Shown here piece after piece: positions 26,392-35,748 of a stretch of 64,000 nucleotides of DNA (the first letter of the stretch is position 1; the number at the start of each line of letters is the position of its first letter). The notes beneath the pieces were generated by a model. It worked only from the letters and a program-made list of their open reading frames with translations. It did not search any database and was not told the origin of the DNA. Source of the stretch: Saprospiraceae bacterium. GTDB lineage: Bacteria; Bacteroidota; Bacteroidia; Chitinophagales; Saprospiraceae. A program made the translations under genes and the position numbers. Location: positions 62,001 through 126,000 of the forward strand of contig JADJJL010000001.1 in NCBI GenBank assembly GCA_016710265.1, written 5' to 3'.

Positions 26392-27210
26392 CTATATTTC
26401 CTTTTTAACTTCCTCCAAAACTTTTCGCACAGATCCCAATCGCAAAAGTCTTTCTCTGGCTTCATCAGCATCTAGCTGAGTTAAATGAGCAATCATTTTT
26501 GCTCCACGGTCAATTAATTTCTGATTGCTCAAGGCCATGTCCACCATTTTATTTCCTTGTACTCTGCCCAACCGTATCATCAATGAGCTGCTGATCATGT
26601 TTAATATTAGTTTTTGGGCGGTGCCAGATTTAAGTCTGGTCGAACCTGTAATGTATTCGGGTCCTACTATGCATTCTATTTTGTGGTCAGCGAATTGAGA
26701 TATTGGAGAATTGGGATTGCAACAAATACACGCAGTCAACAATCCTGCGGCTTGAGCATATCTGAGTCCACCTAAAACATAAGGTGTAGTACCACTTGAA
26801 GCAATACCAATGATGCTGTCTAAAGGATCAGGTACAAACGATTGTAAATCATTCCATGCTGCGGTCTCATTGTCTTCAGCGAATTCGACTGCTTTACGAA
26901 TTGCGTTGTCTCCTCCAGCAATCAAGCCAATCACCCAATCATCGGGAACACCAAAGGTGGGAGGACATTCTGAAGCATCCACCACTCCAAGTCGCCCGCT
27001 GGTACCCGCTCCAATATAAAACAATCGACCACCTTCCTGCATACGTGGTACCAGATTTTCTACCAATGACGCGATTTCTGGAATACACTTTTCCACAGCT
27101 AGTGGCACCGTTTGATCTTCCGCATTCATGTCTTTTAAAATTTCCAAAACGGACTTTTTTTCCAAATCATGATATTTGGATTCTGATTCTGTGACGCGAA
27201 TAAAACTCAT
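26392..27210 (-). CDS. murQ: N-acetylmuramic acid 6-phosphate etherase
   Basis: 272 residues, near the usual 290-300 of MurQ. It has the SIS fold phosphosugar motif (YIGAGTSGRLGVVDASECPP, about 66-85) containing the conserved Glu of ASECPPTFG, a second acidic motif AVEFAEDN, a second SIS half SSGTTPYVLGGLRYA, and TGSTRLKSGTAQK. MurQ cleaves the D-lactyl ether of MurNAc-6-P to give GlcNAc-6-P in cell-wall recycling or salvage. Its ATG overlaps the stop of the upstream symporter gene by 4 bp, which is typical of translational coupling. A MurNAc kinase or AnmK is not in the window. Confidence 0.95.
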   Translation of the reverse strand: MSFIRVTESESKYHDLEKKSVLEILKDMNAEDQTVPLAVEKCIPEIASLVENLVPRMQEGGRLFYIGAGTSGRLGVVDASECPPTFGVPDDWVIGLIAGGDNAIRKAVEFAEDNETAAWNDLQSFVPDPLDSIIGIASSGTTPYVLGGLRYAQAAGLLTACICCNPNSPISQFADHKIECIVGPEYITGSTRLKSGTAQKLILNMISSSLMIRLGRVQGNKMVDMALSNQKLIDRGAKMIAHLTQLDADEARERLLRLGSVRKVLEEVKKEI

Positions 27211-28682
27211 TGATTTTTGCTTTTAGATATAATCAACAATCCCATTAATGTCATCATTCCATTTACTGCAACCAACAAATTTCCAAATGTAAATCCATCG
27301 AACCATTGTTTGGAATAAGTATCGATTAAGAAAGTTAGTATGGCAGACGCAATACAGATAAATGGAATCCAAAAAGGATATTTGATCTCGCGCTTCGTCA
27401 ATACTGCAAAAATAAACAAACCAAGTATAGGCCCATAAGTATATCCGGCAAACTGAAAAACCTTGTTGATGACAGCGTCATTGTTTAATAAATAAAAGAG
27501 GAAAATGACCAGAAAAATCAGTAACGAAAAAAAGAGATGAACCCAAATACGCAATTTTTTTCTTTGAGCTTCGGTGCGCTTGTCATTTTTAAAATTGAGA
27601 AAATCAATACAGGCTGAAGTGGTCAATGAGGTCAAGGCAGAATCAGCACTTGCATAATTGGCTGCGACCAATCCCAAGAAAAATAAAATGGTTGCATAAA
27701 TATTCATGTGTTCAAATGCCATGGTCGGAAAAAGTAAATCCGAACGAGCGGGAATATCGATACCCTCTTTGGCCGCCAATAAATATAAACCTGCACCTAA
27801 GGATAAAAACGCAAAGTTTACCAATACCAACAGTATAGAAAAACTGTACATGTTCCATTGGGCTTCCTTTAAATTTCGGCAGGTTAGATTTTTTTGCATC
27901 ATGTCTTGATCCAGACCTGTCATCACCAGTGCTATCAACATTCCACCGATCAGTTGCTTGATAAAAGAATTGGGATCACTCCAACCTTCTTCAAAATAAA
28001 ACATTTTGCCGTATTCAGAATCTAAAATTTTTTCAAAATACATCCAAAAACCAAAATCCATCTTATCACTGATGTAATAGATGCTCAATAATAAAGAGCC
28101 TATCATACAAAATGTTTGGAAGGTATCGCTGATGACAATCGTCTTGATACCTCCACGATAAGTATATACCCAAATTAAAAAAATAGACATCAACACTGTA
28201 AACCAAAATGGCCAATGGTAGTGTATAAAAATAAATTGATGCAAGACCATCGCCACGATGTACATTCTAAAAGAAGATCCTATCAGCCTTGAAATTAGAA
28301 AAAAAACAGCTCCAGTTTTATATGCGCTAATTCCCAATCTTTGATCAAGATACTCATAGATAGATGTCACTTGATATTTATAATAAATGGGCATCAAAAC
28401 CTGTGCAATGATTAAATATCCCAAAAGATATCCAAAGACCATTTGCATATAGCTCATGTTTTGATTCGTGCCACCCGTTCCTACCACTCCCGGTATACTG
28501 ATAAAAGTAACACCCGACAATGATGCTCCTATCATCCCAAAGGCGACGAGATACCATTTGCTATTTCGGTTGGCAGAGAAAAAACTATCGTTGGAAGTAT
28601 CGTCGGTACTTAAAAAGGAAATACCAATCAACATCAAAAAGTATCCAATCAAAATGAGTATCAATATCCAAGGAGCCAGCAT
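27207..28682 (-). CDS. Sodium:solute symporter (SSS family)
   Basis: 491 residues with about 13 membrane segments. SSS-type features include FLSTDDTSNDSFFSANRN at the first loop, GVTFISIPGVVGTGG, YRGGIKTIVISDTFQ near residue 178 and GLDQDMMQKNL near residue 262. The family couples sodium entry to uptake of sugars, sialic acid, amino acids or similar solutes. Overlap with murQ (4 bp) makes it a candidate for uptake of MurNAc or a muropeptide-derived sugar; this is inference from context. The start ATG at 28682 lies 119 bp from the end of the PqqB-like gene. Confidence 0.88.
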   Translation of the reverse strand: MLAPWILILILIGYFLMLIGISFLSTDDTSNDSFFSANRNSKWYLVAFGMIGASLSGVTFISIPGVVGTGGTNQNMSYMQMVFGYLLGYLIIAQVLMPIYYKYQVTSIYEYLDQRLGISAYKTGAVFFLISRLIGSSFRMYIVAMVLHQFIFIHYHWPFWFTVLMSIFLIWVYTYRGGIKTIVISDTFQTFCMIGSLLLSIYYISDKMDFGFWMYFEKILDSEYGKMFYFEEGWSDPNSFIKQLIGGMLIALVMTGLDQDMMQKNLTCRNLKEAQWNMYSFSILLVLVNFAFLSLGAGLYLLAAKEGIDIPARSDLLFPTMAFEHMNIYATILFFLGLVAANYASADSALTSLTTSACIDFLNFKNDKRTEAQRKKLRIWVHLFFSLLIFLVIFLFYLLNNDAVINKVFQFAGYTYGPILGLFIFAVLTKREIKYPFWIPFICIASAILTFLIDTYSKQWFDGFTFGNLLVAVNGMMTLMGLLIISKSKNQ

Positions 28683-28801
28683 CTGCGATTTTAGGACGAA
28701 GATAATGGATGCTTTGAAATGAGAGAGGATAAAAAATCAGTTGGGATTAGGTAAGTTCTCTCCAAATCAATTTTTATTTAAAATCAAAATTACTAAATTC
28801 T

Positions 28802-29773
28802 TCAATATTTTTTTCCTTGCTCTGCAATTTTATATCCCGCTTTGTGCAGTAACTTTTGTTGGTCATCTGACCACAGCAAAGGATTCGTGTGGTTTAAGTG
28901 GATAAAATGGATTTTCTTTTTTACATCGCTTGATTCGTTGACAAATAATTTCATTGTTTCCTCTATGGTTGGATGTGGCACTTCTGCAATTTTTCTAAAA
29001 GCCAATTCATTTTCATTGTAAAACGTTCCATCCAAAAAAGCATAATCCACTTTCTGTACTTCTTCCAAGATATTTCTATTCCACTTGCTCCATTTGTCAA
29101 TATCGGGGACGAATAAATACTTCTTTTTTCCAGCAGTAATGTGAAATCCAACGGTCTCAGAAAACTCATCTCTGTGTGGAACCAGAAAAGGCTCAACAAA
29201 AATATCTTCAGACAACACATCTTGAATCGTTGGGACCAAACTCCATAGCCTGATATTTTCTAACTTTACCAATTGACTCCAGGGAGCCTGATTCCGTAAA
29301 AAATCTCCCATCCTGGCCATCACGTTTACGATCAGCAAATTGGTATTCATGGCTTCTCTGCCAAATTGAAGCAATCCGGTATAATGCCCCATGTGTGCGT
29401 GCGTGAGGAAAATTCTTTCAGGTAGAAATGGATATTGGCCTTGTGTCGTTTTTTGAAAAAAATGCAACTGCTCTTTGATATCCGGTGTCGCGTCTACGAG
29501 CCACCACTTCCGGACCTTTGGATCTACAATCGCTATTGAACTGACCCATGTTTTATGAGTTGAATCCGCCCAAGCTGTTTCACAACATGATTTTAAACAT
29601 CCTATCTGTGGATAACCGGCATCTTGTGCTATCCCCAAGACCATTACGAATGGCTCCAGGCTGTCCTTTTGCACTTTTAAATTATCTGGTTGGGCATTTA
29701 AACTTTGAACTATAAAAATTGGAAAGATGATCTGTTGGATCCAAAACCTTATGTTTTTGTCATTTGCTTTCAT
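28802..29773 (-). CDS. PqqB-like metallo-beta-lactamase-fold hydrolase, secreted
   Basis: About 323 residues from the ATG at 29773; a -7 element at 29801-29794 puts the transcript start near 29787, so the longer frame to 29806 is unlikely. The N-terminus (FWIQQIIFPIFIVQSLNAQ) is a signal peptide. Next comes MVLGIAQDAGYPQIGCLKSC, a PqqB-like opening with a Cys cluster, then THAHMGHYTGL, the metal-site motif (HxHxGH rather than HxHxDH), then LVPHRDEFSETVGF, PDIDKWSKW, DGTFY and a final HFIHLNHTNP. No pqq genes are present, so a role in PQQ synthesis is unlikely; it is better called an MBL-fold hydrolase of unknown substrate in the periplasm. Confidence 0.8.
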   Translation of the reverse strand: MKANDKNIRFWIQQIIFPIFIVQSLNAQPDNLKVQKDSLEPFVMVLGIAQDAGYPQIGCLKSCCETAWADSTHKTWVSSIAIVDPKVRKWWLVDATPDIKEQLHFFQKTTQGQYPFLPERIFLTHAHMGHYTGLLQFGREAMNTNLLIVNVMARMGDFLRNQAPWSQLVKLENIRLWSLVPTIQDVLSEDIFVEPFLVPHRDEFSETVGFHITAGKKKYLFVPDIDKWSKWNRNILEEVQKVDYAFLDGTFYNENELAFRKIAEVPHPTIEETMKLFVNESSDVKKKIHFIHLNHTNPLLWSDDQQKLLHKAGYKIAEQGKKY

Positions 29774-29793
29774 TGTATTCATCTTTCTAAATT

Positions 29794-29824
29794 CAAAGAT
29801 ATTCAAAATGATTTAAACATTCAA
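29794..29824 (-). promoter_or_regulatory. Promoter of the PqqB-like gene
   Basis: On the minus strand TTG (29824-29822), a 20-bp spacer and TATCTTTG (29801-29794) match the Bacteroidota consensus. The implied start near 29787 decides the translation start as 29773 or 29782. Confidence 0.6.
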
Positions 29825-29924
29825 TGAATCCTTCTGACTTCTGTGGCGCTCCAAATTTTAAATAATTATTAAGAACTCAAAAACCGGACAATCACTACAT
29901 TCGCAGTTCAAATCTACAAACCAC

Positions 29925-32900
29925 ATGAAAATTCTACTGCATTGCTTCACTTTGCTATTCCTATCATTAAGCCCGGCCTTCGCGCAAAAAACGGCCACGA
30001 CCCCAAAAACAAATCCTAAATCAATTGCTTCCGAATTAGCGGGACTCAGTTTTCGATCCATCGGTCCAGCAGTGACTTCGGGACGAATTTCTGACATAGC
30101 GGTCAATCCCTTAAACCACGATGAATACTATGTGGCTGTGGCATCCGGAGGAGTTTGGAAAACTTCAAACCATGGTGTCAACTTCACTCCTATTTTTGAT
30201 GCACAAGGATCTTATTCCATTGGTTGTATCACGATAGATCCAAGCAATCCATCAACAATATGGGTTGGAACTGGCGAAAATAACAACCAACGCTCCGTGG
30301 CTTACGGTGATGGGATCTACCGCAGTGATGATGGTGGAAAAAGTTGGAACAACATGGGATTAAAAAATTCAGAACACATCGGTCGCATAGTCGTTGATCC
30401 TACCGATCCACAAATAGTTTATGTAGCAGCATACGGTCCGGTTTGGACCGAAGGTGGCGATCGCGGAGTTTATAAAACAATCGATGGTGGTAAAACCTGG
30501 ACCAACATCAAATCCGTAAGTTCATACACTGGTTGCAATGACATTGTGATGGATCCAAGAAATCCTAAAATACTCTTTGCCTCTTTTCATCAGCGCATGC
30601 GTAAAGTTTTTACCTACATAGGCGGTGGTCCGGAATCAGCAGTTTACAAATCCATGGATGGAGGTGTAAATTGGACAAAATTGGCCAATGGTTTGCCTAC
30701 AGGAGACATTGGAAGAATTGGTCTGGCGATTAGCCCTGCCAATCCTGACTATATGTATGCTGTGGTAGAATCCAAAGATGACAAAGGTGGAATTTATAGA
30801 TCCATGGATCGGGGTGGAAGTTGGAACAAACAAAGTGGTTTCTTTACATCCGGAAATTATTACCAGGAAGTAGATGCAGACCCCAAAGATCCCAACAAAA
30901 TATTTATCACAGATACCTATTATAAGGTATCCTATGACGGTGGAAAAACGGTTGTGAATTTAGGAGAAATTAATAAACACATTGACAACCATTGTATCTG
31001 GATCGATCCAAACAATACCAAACATTTAATGGTAGGTTGTGATGGTGGTTTGTATGAGACCTGGGATCATGCAGCCAGTTGGCATTTTAAAGAAAATCTG
31101 CCCGTCACTCAATTTTACAAAGTTTCCACGGACAATGATTTGCCATTCTATCATGTGCATGGCGGTACGCAAGATAATTTGAGTCTTGGAGTTCCTTCAA
31201 GATCCACCAGTGGAAATGGAATTGCCAATTCTGATTGGTATGTAACTTCTATTGGTGATGGTTTTGAAACACAGGTGGACCCAAAGGATCCAAATATTAT
31301 TTATGCACAATCTCAATATGGTGGATTGTTGAGGTTTGACCGCCGAAATGGGGAATACGTGGATATAAAACCCATCGAAGGAGAAAATGAAACTGCCCTT
31401 CGTTGGAATTGGGATGCTCCATTGCTCATCAGTCAATTTAGCAATACCAGATTGTATTTTGGATCCAATAAATTGTACAAAACCGATGATCAGGGCAATA
31501 GTTGGAAAGCCATCAGTCCGGATCTCAGCCGACAAATAGACCGAAATAAATTGGAAATCATGGGTAAGGTTTGGTCTGTGGATGCCATAGCAAAAAATGG
31601 AAGCACAGATATTTATGGACAATTGACCAGCATTGCAGAATCTAAGTTTGATGAAAATATGTTGTGGGTTGGAACGGACGATGGATTGATTCAATTAAGT
31701 TTGGATGGAGGAAAAACTTGGAAATCCATCGATGGTATAGCAGGTGTTCCTGAAAGATCTTATGTCCACCAAATCATTGCATCCCTTCATGATAAAAACA
31801 CCGCTTATGTATGTTTTAATCATCATCGATATGGAGATTTTAAACCTTATTTATTAAAAACCACCGATGCAGGAAAAAGCTGGAAAATGATCAGCCAAAA
31901 ATTACCTGTTCGAGGATCTGTGTACAGTATTGCAGAAGATCATGTGGATCCCAATTTATTGTTTGTGGGCACTGAGTTTGGATGCTTTTTCTCGGTTGAT
32001 GGTGGTGCTGATTGGTTGGCTTTAAAAAACGGATTACCGACGATTGCTGTAAGAGATATTGAAATTCAAAGAAGAGAAAATGATTTGGTTTTGGGAACTT
32101 TTGGAAGAGGTTTTTATATCCTGGACAATTACAGTGCGCTTAGAAATTTTAGGCCTGAACTCCTCGAGAAAAATGCGCATGTTTTTCCAATAAAAGATGG
32201 TCTATTGTACCATGAAAGATTTCCTTTGGGATTGCGCGACAAGGGACATTTAGGTAGTCAATATTACAATACACCAAATCCAAAACCTGGAGTGTACATC
32301 GATTATTATGTAAAAAATGAAGCTAAAAAACTAAAAGCCTTACGTCAAGAGAATGAAAAAGCGAAATCAGAAAAATCAGAAAAATTTTATTACCCGAGTT
32401 TAGATAGTTTAAGATTAGAAGATCAGCAACCCGATCCGTATTTGTTATTTACTTTTTCTGATGATAAGGGACAAATTTTACGACATATAAAAACTCCGGT
32501 AAAAAAAGGATTCCAAAGAATTCATTGGGATGGAAGAACCAATACTCCTGCTCCTTTGAATGCAAGATACACTCCTGCACCAGATCAACTTTTTGGTGGA
32601 GCGGAAACAGGATATTTAGTCAAACCCGGCAATTATCAAATGGCGATTTCCATTTATGAAAACGGAAAATTAAGTCCATTGTCAGACCTTGCTTCCTTTA
32701 AAATGAATTATCTCAACCAAAGCAGTTTAAAAAATCAAGACTTAAGTGCCAATGATGTTTTCCATAAGAGAATCCACGATGCGAGAATCTCACAGAGCAT
32801 TGCATCCGGAAAATTACAGCTAGCTTCTCAAAGATTGGATCAGGCGCAAAATGCCATAAGAGAATCCAATTTAAAACCAGATCTTCTTTTAGAAAGAGCA

Positions 32901-33191
32901 TGGCAGTTGAAAAAGGAGTTGAATAATTTGACGGTTCTTATGAATGGCGATGCGAGTTTGTCCAGTAGGGAATTCGAAACAGCTCCATCCATTGCTGGAA
33001 GAATAGGGCAAGTACAAGGATCTGCTTGGGGTAGTAGCTCTGCTATTTCAGAAAATCACAAAAATGCCTTACAAATTGCCGAAAAGCAACTGGTCGAATT
33101 CAACCGTCGTTTACAACAAACAGAAGTTGAATTAAAAAAATTGGAAGAAGAGTTAAATGTCATCAAAGCTCCGTATTATCCAGGGAGGTAA
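29925..33191 (+). CDS. Sortilin/VPS10-like BNR-repeat propeller protein
   Basis: 1088 residues with signal peptide (LLHCFTLLFLSLSPAFAQ). Residues 40-740 form BNR/Asp-box propellers with many S/T-x-D-x-G-x-x-W motifs (SDDGGKSW, TIDGGKTW, SMDGGVNW, TDDQGNSW, SLDGGKTW, TTDAGKSW, SVDGGADW) and the family opening FRSIGPAVTSGRISDIAV. The C-terminal part (about 800-960) has a beta-rich domain with HWDGRTNTPAP, followed by a helical coiled-coil tail. Proteins of this type are often annotated as WD40/YVTN/BNR-like or glycosyl hydrolase, yet no catalytic residues are evident. No T9SS tail is present, so it is likely periplasmic. It stands alone downstream of a divergent gene; a near-consensus TACATTCG lies at 29896-29903. 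Confidence 0.85.
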   Translation: MKILLHCFTLLFLSLSPAFAQKTATTPKTNPKSIASELAGLSFRSIGPAVTSGRISDIAVNPLNHDEYYVAVASGGVWKTSNHGVNFTPIFDAQGSYSIGCITIDPSNPSTIWVGTGENNNQRSVAYGDGIYRSDDGGKSWNNMGLKNSEHIGRIVVDPTDPQIVYVAAYGPVWTEGGDRGVYKTIDGGKTWTNIKSVSSYTGCNDIVMDPRNPKILFASFHQRMRKVFTYIGGGPESAVYKSMDGGVNWTKLANGLPTGDIGRIGLAISPANPDYMYAVVESKDDKGGIYRSMDRGGSWNKQSGFFTSGNYYQEVDADPKDPNKIFITDTYYKVSYDGGKTVVNLGEINKHIDNHCIWIDPNNTKHLMVGCDGGLYETWDHAASWHFKENLPVTQFYKVSTDNDLPFYHVHGGTQDNLSLGVPSRSTSGNGIANSDWYVTSIGDGFETQVDPKDPNIIYAQSQYGGLLRFDRRNGEYVDIKPIEGENETALRWNWDAPLLISQFSNTRLYFGSNKLYKTDDQGNSWKAISPDLSRQIDRNKLEIMGKVWSVDAIAKNGSTDIYGQLTSIAESKFDENMLWVGTDDGLIQLSLDGGKTWKSIDGIAGVPERSYVHQIIASLHDKNTAYVCFNHHRYGDFKPYLLKTTDAGKSWKMISQKLPVRGSVYSIAEDHVDPNLLFVGTEFGCFFSVDGGADWLALKNGLPTIAVRDIEIQRRENDLVLGTFGRGFYILDNYSALRNFRPELLEKNAHVFPIKDGLLYHERFPLGLRDKGHLGSQYYNTPNPKPGVYIDYYVKNEAKKLKALRQENEKAKSEKSEKFYYPSLDSLRLEDQQPDPYLLFTFSDDKGQILRHIKTPVKKGFQRIHWDGRTNTPAPLNARYTPAPDQLFGGAETGYLVKPGNYQMAISIYENGKLSPLSDLASFKMNYLNQSSLKNQDLSANDVFHKRIHDARISQSIASGKLQLASQRLDQAQNAIRESNLKPDLLLERAWQLKKELNNLTVLMNGDASLSSREFETAPSIAGRIGQVQGSAWGSSSAISENHKNALQIAEKQLVEFNRRLQQTEVELKKLEEELNVIKAPYYPGR

Positions 33192-33270
33192 TTTTGAGAT
33201 GGAGGCAGCATAAACCAGTAGGAGACGTTATTTTATTGATTTAGGCTGCTTTTCATTAATTTTACCTGAT

Positions 33271-34632
33271 TTGAAAATACAATCCTTAATTCTGCTTGCC
33301 ATTTTTGGTGGGTTTTGGTTGATTTTTGCTGCTTTACAAAATGACACAATTTTTAAAAATTCATTTTGTAGAATTGCAAAAAACTACCACAATGAAAATG
33401 GCAATATTGCACCAGGTGAATATTCATACCAATCTTTTACCGAAGAGTTTTTTGTACGTTGGGATGCGAAGCATTATGCAAGCATCCATCAACATGGCTA
33501 TCCTCAGGCAACACAGCTAGAAAGTGATTTTATCTATGCTTTTTTTCCACTATTCCCTTTGGTATGGAAAATTAGCGGTCTTCCTGCGACAGGCTTGCAT
33601 TTTCTAAATTATATTTTCTTTGCTGTCTCTATTCTGATCCTCTCCTTTCTTTTTGTACAAAAAACCCATCGCAATATTTACACTATATTGGCATGTTGTT
33701 TTCCGGGTTTGGTCATTTTTTTAATTCCATATACAGAAGCCTTGTTTATGATTTGCATAAGTACAGCAGTTTATGGCATGATCAAAAATAAATATGGGCT
33801 TTATTTCATTTTTATGATGCTGGCAGCCATGACAAGACCCTGTTATATTTTTGTCATTATGGCTTTTGCGGCTGCGGAATTTTATTTTTTTCTACAACAT
33901 AAAAAATTAATTGAGAGCCTAAAAAATCTTAGCCTACAAGCCTTACCATTGCTTATTGGTACAGGCATCGTATCATGCATACAATATGCTTCGGGAAGTG
34001 GTAGTTTTTTTAGATTTTTAGAAGTGCAAAAATATTGGCAGCACGTCTTATCTATTCCTCACAATATTCGGGATTGGTCTGCAGAAGGATTTTCCATCAA
34101 TTATGGGGTGTTGGTTTTTTTAAGTATTCCATTGGTCATTTATCTCTTCAATCTATATTTTGTGCAGAAAAAGAAGTCAGCAGAATTATCAAATTTAACT
34201 CGGGCTGAAAGTTTTATTTTTATTGCATCTCTATTATACATTGTCCAACTTAGTGCTTTCATTTTGCTCTTTCAGGGAGGCAGTTTGCACAATCTTTTTA
34301 GGTACACGATCTGTACTCCATTTTTTTATATTGCATTGGCCTTGGGATATAAAATCATCCAAAATATTCCTAAATCCATTGTGATCAATTTACTTGCAAT
34401 TCTATTTTTAATTGGGTTTCTATTTTATGGATTAACACCCTATTCTACCAATTGGAATTTTTCTGACCTTGGATTTTTTATACTTTTCGGAAGTTTGTTG
34501 TGGTGGTATTTACAAGACCAGGCATCCTATCTTTATTACAAGATTGGATTGTTCATTATTTTATTGGTCAATTTGGTGTGGACGAGCTATTTATTGAACA
34601 TGTATTTAAGCGACGCTTGGATATTTACATAG
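33271..34632 (+). CDS. Polytopic membrane protein, PIG-V/GT-C-mannosyltransferase-like
   Basis: 453 residues from a TTG start at 33271; the first ATG in frame is far downstream, so TTG is needed. About ten membrane segments are visible (first LILLAIFGGFWLIFAAL). The first large loop contains EEFFVRWDAKHYASIHQHGY followed by FPLFPLVW. An acidic, Trp-containing loop of this kind is typical of PIG-V-like GT-C glycosyltransferases (W-D-x-x-H/W-Y and FPLFP). Such proteins use lipid-linked sugars on the outer face of the cytoplasmic membrane. The acceptor is unknown and no other glycan genes are adjacent. Confidence in membrane protein is high, in the enzyme call moderate. Confidence 0.65.
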   Translation: MKIQSLILLAIFGGFWLIFAALQNDTIFKNSFCRIAKNYHNENGNIAPGEYSYQSFTEEFFVRWDAKHYASIHQHGYPQATQLESDFIYAFFPLFPLVWKISGLPATGLHFLNYIFFAVSILILSFLFVQKTHRNIYTILACCFPGLVIFLIPYTEALFMICISTAVYGMIKNKYGLYFIFMMLAAMTRPCYIFVIMAFAAAEFYFFLQHKKLIESLKNLSLQALPLLIGTGIVSCIQYASGSGSFFRFLEVQKYWQHVLSIPHNIRDWSAEGFSINYGVLVFLSIPLVIYLFNLYFVQKKKSAELSNLTRAESFIFIASLLYIVQLSAFILLFQGGSLHNLFRYTICTPFFYIALALGYKIIQNIPKSIVINLLAILFLIGFLFYGLTPYSTNWNFSDLGFFILFGSLLWWYLQDQASYLYYKIGLFIILLVNLVWTSYLLNMYLSDAWIFT

Positions 34633-34715
34633 AGAAAGAATTGGACTAATCCTAAAGAAATCAATTATTTGCCTTGCCAGACTAATTCATTCTCAAGCAT
34701 CATAACAAATTGCAT

Positions 34716-34723
34716 TAATTTTG
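34716..34723 (+). promoter_or_regulatory. -7 element upstream of the M28 peptidase-like gene
   Basis: TAATTTTG is an exact TAnnTTTG match. Transcription would begin near 34730, which excludes the TTG start at 34721 and supports the ATG at 34736. No well-spaced -33 TTG is seen. Confidence 0.45.
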
Positions 34724-34735
34724 CGTTTTTCGCTT

Positions 34736-35698
34736 ATGTGCAATAACAAATTCTACAAATTTCTGATGCTTACCATTTTGCTTGGCCAATTTGGATGTAA
34801 TAACAATCCTGTTGAAGAACCTGATTTTGACAAAACAAATGCGTTCGTTTTCGTTCGAAAGCAAGTTGAATTTGGGCCGCGAGTTCCGAATTCGGAAGCT
34901 CATAGGAATTGTAAAAATTGGCTGGTATCTGAGTTTAAAAATCATGGTGCCCAAACAATTGAGCAAGATTTTACGGATACTGCATTTGACGGTACCATTC
35001 TAAATGGTACCAATATTATAGCCAGTCACAATCCATCCGCCAAGCATCGAATTATTTTAGCTGCCCATTGGGATTCAAGACCCTTTTCGGATCAGGAGTC
35101 TGATACTGTTTTGAGTAAAAAGGCAGTAGATGGAGCAGATGATGGAGCCAGCGGAGTGGGAGTTTTGTTGGAAATTTCAAGATTGATCCAAGCAAGTCCA
35201 CTTTCTAAACTTGGTATTGATATTATCTTGTTTGATTGTGAAGATTATGGCACCAACGGAGGAGCCATAGAAACCTGGTGTCTTGGAAGTCAACATTGGT
35301 CTAAGAATTTGCACCGTGAAGGATACAAGGCTGATTATGGGGTATTGTTAGACATGGTTGGTGCGAAGGATCCTTATTTCAGTCAAGAGTATTACAGTAA
35401 GCAATTGGCACCTAAGGTGGTGGATAAAGTTTGGAAGTTGGCCAAAGAAATGGGGTTTGAGAAAAATTTTGTGGATGCAGCAGGTGAACCCATCATCGAT
35501 GATCATATTTTTGTCAATCAAAATGCAAGAATTCCAATGATCAATATTATAAATAGACCGATTGGAAGTAAAACTGGTTTTGTGCATCATTGGCACACCC
35601 AAAAAGACAATATGAACGCCATTGATCCAAACTCTTTGGAAATGGTAGGTCGGGTTTTGACCAGGTTGATTTATCTTGAGAATGCGGATAAGATTTAA
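34736..35698 (+). CDS. M28 family lipoprotein, glutaminyl-peptide cyclotransferase-like
   Basis: About 320 residues. It has a lipoprotein signal peptide (FLMLTILLGQFGC), then KQVEFGPRVPNSEAHRNC, a hallmark of the bacterial glutaminyl-cyclase-like M28 proteins. Zinc-site motifs follow: AAHWDSRPF (His, Asp), VDGADDGASGVGVLLE (Asp) and FDCEDYG (Glu, Asp), with a final His in VHHWHTQKDN. Enzymes of this type in Bacteroidota convert N-terminal Gln of exported proteins to pyroglutamate, which suits an organism with a heavy T9SS or SPI export load. It is probably anchored in the envelope facing the periplasm. No neighbouring partner gene is seen. Confidence 0.85.
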   Translation: MCNNKFYKFLMLTILLGQFGCNNNPVEEPDFDKTNAFVFVRKQVEFGPRVPNSEAHRNCKNWLVSEFKNHGAQTIEQDFTDTAFDGTILNGTNIIASHNPSAKHRIILAAHWDSRPFSDQESDTVLSKKAVDGADDGASGVGVLLEISRLIQASPLSKLGIDIILFDCEDYGTNGGAIETWCLGSQHWSKNLHREGYKADYGVLLDMVGAKDPYFSQEYYSKQLAPKVVDKVWKLAKEMGFEKNFVDAAGEPIIDDHIFVNQNARIPMINIINRPIGSKTGFVHHWHTQKDNMNAIDPNSLEMVGRVLTRLIYLENADKI

Positions 35699-35699
35699 G

Positions 35700-35740
35700 T
35701 TCGAAGTCACAGATTTATAACGCCGTGTCGTTACTTCTAA
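35700..35740 (+). repeat. Dispersed repeat B, solitary copy
   Basis: TCGAAGTCACAGATTTATAACGCCGTGTCGTTACTTCT-like copy of repeat B without repeat A, 2 bp after the M28 stop. It contains a short CG-rich palindrome (AACGCCGTGTCGTT, imperfect). Confidence 0.6.
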
Positions 35741-35748
35741 AAATAGGT

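Noticed and set aside
28802..29773. PQQ biosynthesis gene pqqB proper
   Set aside because: The opening motif is PqqB-like but there is a signal peptide, HAHMGH in place of HxHxDH and no other pqq gene.
31197..31694. 165-residue minus-strand frame
   Set aside because: Antisense shadow of the BNR propeller gene; no matching promoter or family.
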